Origin: Marinomonas ushuaiensis DSM 15871
GTDB lineage: Bacteria; Pseudomonadota; Gammaproteobacteria; Pseudomonadales; Marinomonadaceae
Length of the DNA: 64,000 nucleotides
Direction of reading: 5' to 3'
NCBI RefSeq assembly: GCF_000521805.1
Contig: NZ_JAMB01000012.1
Location: forward strand, 26,031-90,030
Both the position numbers and the translations under genes were made by a program. The notes beneath the pieces are model-generated. The model had not been told where the DNA came from, did no database searches, and saw only the letters and a list, made by a program, of their open reading frames with translations. Shown here piece by piece: positions 62,055 through 64,000 of this stretch. Each line of letters opens with the position of its first letter. The stretch's first letter is position 1.

Positions 62055-62560
62055 TGACAATCTCTATTATGTTTAAAAGAGTTCAGCGCTGGTGGGCGCT
62101 AGCTCTCATTTTGTTTGTTGTGGATTGGATTACAAAGCAGCTTGTTGAATCGAACTTGTTTTATGGGCAAGAGATTCCTGTGTTACCGTTTTTTGATTTA
62201 ACACTTAGATACAATACTGGTGCTGCTTTTAGTTTTCTTGCACAAGCTGGTGGTTGGCAGCGTTGGTTTTTTTCAGTGATTGCTTTGGCTGTGGTTGTTG
62301 GTATCAGTTGGCGTTTAGTTAAGATTGCGCATGAGAACCGTTGGGAAGTTTTATCTCTTACTTTTATTTTAGGCGGTGCGATCGGTAATTTATATGATCG
62401 ACTTGTTTATGGGCATGTTGTTGATTTCATCCAGCTTCATTGGCAGCAGTCTTGGTATTTTCCCGCTTTCAATGTTGCTGATAGCGCCATTACTATTGGT
62501 GTTATTTTGATGTTGCTTGAGAGTGTTATTGTAAAGAAACCAGAAGGTACTAAAAAATGA
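62054..62560 (+). CDS. lspA: Lipoprotein signal peptidase
   Basis: LspA is an inner-membrane aspartyl protease that removes lipoprotein signal peptides after Lgt modification. The 168 residues contain four transmembrane helices. Conserved motifs are VVDWITKQLV, RYNTGAAFSFL, GGAIGNLYDRLVYGHVVDFI and FNVADSAITIG, the last two with the catalytic aspartates. The start is ATG 62054, coupled to the ileS stop; ATG 62069 is an alternative. It overlaps fkpB by four bases. Confidence 0.96.
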   Translation: MTISIMFKRVQRWWALALILFVVDWITKQLVESNLFYGQEIPVLPFFDLTLRYNTGAAFSFLAQAGGWQRWFFSVIALAVVVGISWRLVKIAHENRWEVLSLTFILGGAIGNLYDRLVYGHVVDFIQLHWQQSWYFPAFNVADSAITIGVILMLLESVIVKKPEGTKK

Positions 62561-62988
62561 GTTTGATTACAGTATCTAGCCGAGTCACTTTGCATTTTGA
62601 GTTGTCTCTAGAGGATGGGCAAATAGTCGATACTAATTTTGATAAAGCGCCTGCGAGTTTTGTATTTGGTGATGGTAGTTTGTTGCCTGCATTCGAAGAG
62701 GCTCTTTTGGGTATGACCATAGATCAGGAGGCAACATTTGTTATGTCTCCAGAAAAAGCATTTGGTGTTCACAACGAAAGTAACATTCAGCGAATGCCTC
62801 GATCTCAGTTTGCGATGGATCTCGAAGAGGGCATGGTAGTTTCTTTTGCAGATATGAGTAAAAACGAATTGCCAGGCGTTATTGCGGAAATTGGCGAAAA
62901 AGACGTTGTTGTTGATTTTAATCACCCGTTGGCTGGTCGTTCACTTACTTTTAAAGTGCGTATTATGGCGATAGAGGATGCGGCATGA
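62557..62988 (+). CDS. fkpB: FKBP-type peptidyl-prolyl isomerase (SlpA-like)
   Basis: This is a predicted cytoplasmic proline isomerase and chaperone of the SlyD/SlpA group with an inserted-in-flap domain. The 143 residues show [18 protein letters not shown] and [19 protein letters not shown] in the FKBP part. The IF domain lies around [18 protein letters not shown] to [18 protein letters not shown]. It lacks the His-rich tail of SlyD. It overlaps lspA and ispH by four bases each (ATGA). Confidence 0.95.
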   Translation: MSLITVSSRVTLHFELSLEDGQIVDTNFDKAPASFVFGDGSLLPAFEEALLGMTIDQEATFVMSPEKAFGVHNESNIQRMPRSQFAMDLEEGMVVSFADMSKNELPGVIAEIGEKDVVVDFNHPLAGRSLTFKVRIMAIEDAA

Positions 62989-63935
62989 GTTTTGCCATTC
63001 AGCTCGCTAACCCTCGTGGATTTTGTGCGGGTGTTGATAGGGCGATAGAGATTGTAAATCGCTGTCTAGATTTGTTTGAGGCACCTATTTATGTGCGTCA
63101 TGAGGTTGTGCATAACAAGTTCGTTGTTGAGTCGTTAAAAGCTCGTGGTGCTGTTTTTGTTGATGAGTTGGATCAAGTGCCGGATGACCATATTGTTATT
63201 TTTAGTGCGCATGGTGTTTCAAAGACAGTTCGAGACGAAGCGACTATTCGAGGTTTGAAGGTCTTTGATGCGACGTGTCCGCTTGTGACTAAGGTACATT
63301 TAGAGGTGTTGCGTTATTCTAGAGAGGGAATGGAGTGCGTTTTAATCGGTCATGATGGTCATCCAGAAGTAGAAGGGACTATGGGGCAATACGATGATCG
63401 GCAAGGTGGTGCTATTTACCTTGTTGAAACGCCAGAAGATGTGGCTAATCTATTGGTTAAAGATCCAGAGCGATTGGCATTTGTTACACAAACAACATTA
63501 TCAATGGACGATACGTCCGTTGTTATTGATGCATTACGTAGTCATTTTCCTATGATCCGTGGCCCTAAGAAAGATGACATTTGTTATGCAACACAGAATC
63601 GACAAGACGCAGTAAAAGTATTGGCTGAAGAATCTCAGTTGGTGCTGGTTGTTGGTTCGGTTAATAGTTCTAACTCAAATAGATTAAAAGAATTGGCAGA
63701 GCGAATGGGGGCTAAAGCTTTCTTGATCGATAATGCTAATGAGATTAACCCTAACTGGTTTAAAGGGGTATCTAGTGTGGGTGTTACTGCTGGAGCATCT
63801 GCCCCTGAAGTTTTGGTCAATGAAGTCATAGCGCGTTTAATTGATGAAGGTGGTAGTGTTCCTGAAGAGTTAAAAGGCAGGGAAGAGAATGTTTCTTTCT
63901 CTATGCCAAAAGAACTTCGTATTGTTGAGGTTTAG
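62985..63935 (+). CDS. ispH: 4-hydroxy-3-methylbut-2-enyl diphosphate reductase
   Basis: IspH, an iron-sulfur enzyme, makes IPP and DMAPP in the last step of the MEP pathway. The 316 residues have the three cluster cysteines in [12 protein letters not shown] (C14), [12 protein letters not shown] and [11 protein letters not shown]. The catalytic glutamate is in [19 protein letters not shown] sequence as in the family. It is last in the murJ-ispH run, overlaps fkpB by four bases, and is followed by an AT-rich inverted repeat at the window end. Confidence 0.98.
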   Translation: MSFAIQLANPRGFCAGVDRAIEIVNRCLDLFEAPIYVRHEVVHNKFVVESLKARGAVFVDELDQVPDDHIVIFSAHGVSKTVRDEATIRGLKVFDATCPLVTKVHLEVLRYSREGMECVLIGHDGHPEVEGTMGQYDDRQGGAIYLVETPEDVANLLVKDPERLAFVTQTTLSMDDTSVVIDALRSHFPMIRGPKKDDICYATQNRQDAVKVLAEESQLVLVVGSVNSSNSNRLKELAERMGAKAFLIDNANEINPNWFKGVSSVGVTAGASAPEVLVNEVIARLIDEGGSVPEELKGREENVSFSMPKELRIVEV

Positions 63936-63942
63936 TCTAATA

Positions 63943-63986
63943 AAGTACTTTTTGGAATTAATTTAAATTATATTCAAAAAGTACTT
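63943..63986. terminator. AT-rich inverted repeat after ispH
   Basis: AAGTACTTTTTG (63943-63954) and CAAAAAGTACTT (63975-63986) are perfect complements separated by 20 AT-rich bases, and pairing can extend inward with small bulges. No T-run follows the right arm. It may end the ispH transcript or act as an operator for the next gene, whose TTGCAC-like -35 would begin at 63985. Confidence 0.5.
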
Positions 63987-64000
63987 GCACTAAATCTGTA

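Overview
The window is a continuous chromosomal stretch from a gammaproteobacterium. Gene order (rplJL-rpoBC-rpsLG-fusA-tuf, the S10/spc/alpha ribosomal operons, uvrA-MFS-ssb, fabA-fabB, rplU-rpmA-obgE-proB, murJ-ribF-ileS-lspA-fkpB-ispH), the moderate AT bias and the protein sequences point to a marine Oceanospirillales member; Marinomonas is my best guess, by inference only.

Layout. 1-28.2 kb: transcription and translation super-operon, all on the + strand. It carries L10, L7/L12, RNA polymerase beta and beta', S12, S7, EF-G, EF-Tu, then the S10, spc and alpha operons including SecY, L36 and RpoA, ending at a strong terminator after rplQ. A near-consensus sigma70 promoter drives the S10 operon. 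Several intergenic spacers hold conspicuous RNA hairpins (rplL-rpoB, rpoC-rpsL, rpsJ-rplC, rpsN-rpsH, rpmJ-rpsM, rpsM-rpsK). 28.4-34.3 kb: uvrA (- strand) behind a LexA-like box, a YajR-type MFS exporter, ssb and a META-domain lipoprotein.

34.35-42.65 kb is the accessory part. An 8-kb block lies between two imperfect direct repeats of about 140-160 bp. Each repeat consists of a Rho-independent terminator plus the first codons of an Smr-domain gene. The left copy is a decayed fragment with a 21-nt deletion and a frameshift; the right copy leads into the intact gene. Between them are (i) a TetR regulator plus a zinc-free quinone/alcohol oxidoreductase controlled from a striking double palindrome, and (ii) a LacI regulator with a four-gene ABC importer of the AfuABC/PhnSTUV/Pot type and a GpdQ-like metallophosphodiesterase. 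The second set is plausibly an uptake and hydrolysis route for a phosphodiester or related organophosphorus compound. A large stem-loop separates the binding-protein gene from the permease genes.

42.5-52.3 kb: Smr protein, an M16C (PreP-like) metallopeptidase, two acyltransferases, fabB-fabA with an inverted repeat over the fabA promoter, an alpha/beta hydrolase and ispB. 52.4-64 kb: rplU-rpmA, obgE-proB-dgkA, rpsT (- strand), and the conserved murJ-ribF-ileS-lspA-fkpB-ispH run, which ends at a perfect 12-bp AT-rich inverted repeat.

Most of the window is conserved housekeeping sequence. No rRNA, tRNA, CRISPR array, intact transposase, integrase or phage gene was seen. The points that merit follow-up are the repeat-flanked accessory block, its transporter-phosphodiesterase operon and TetR operator pair, and the unexplained structured spacers in the ribosomal operons.
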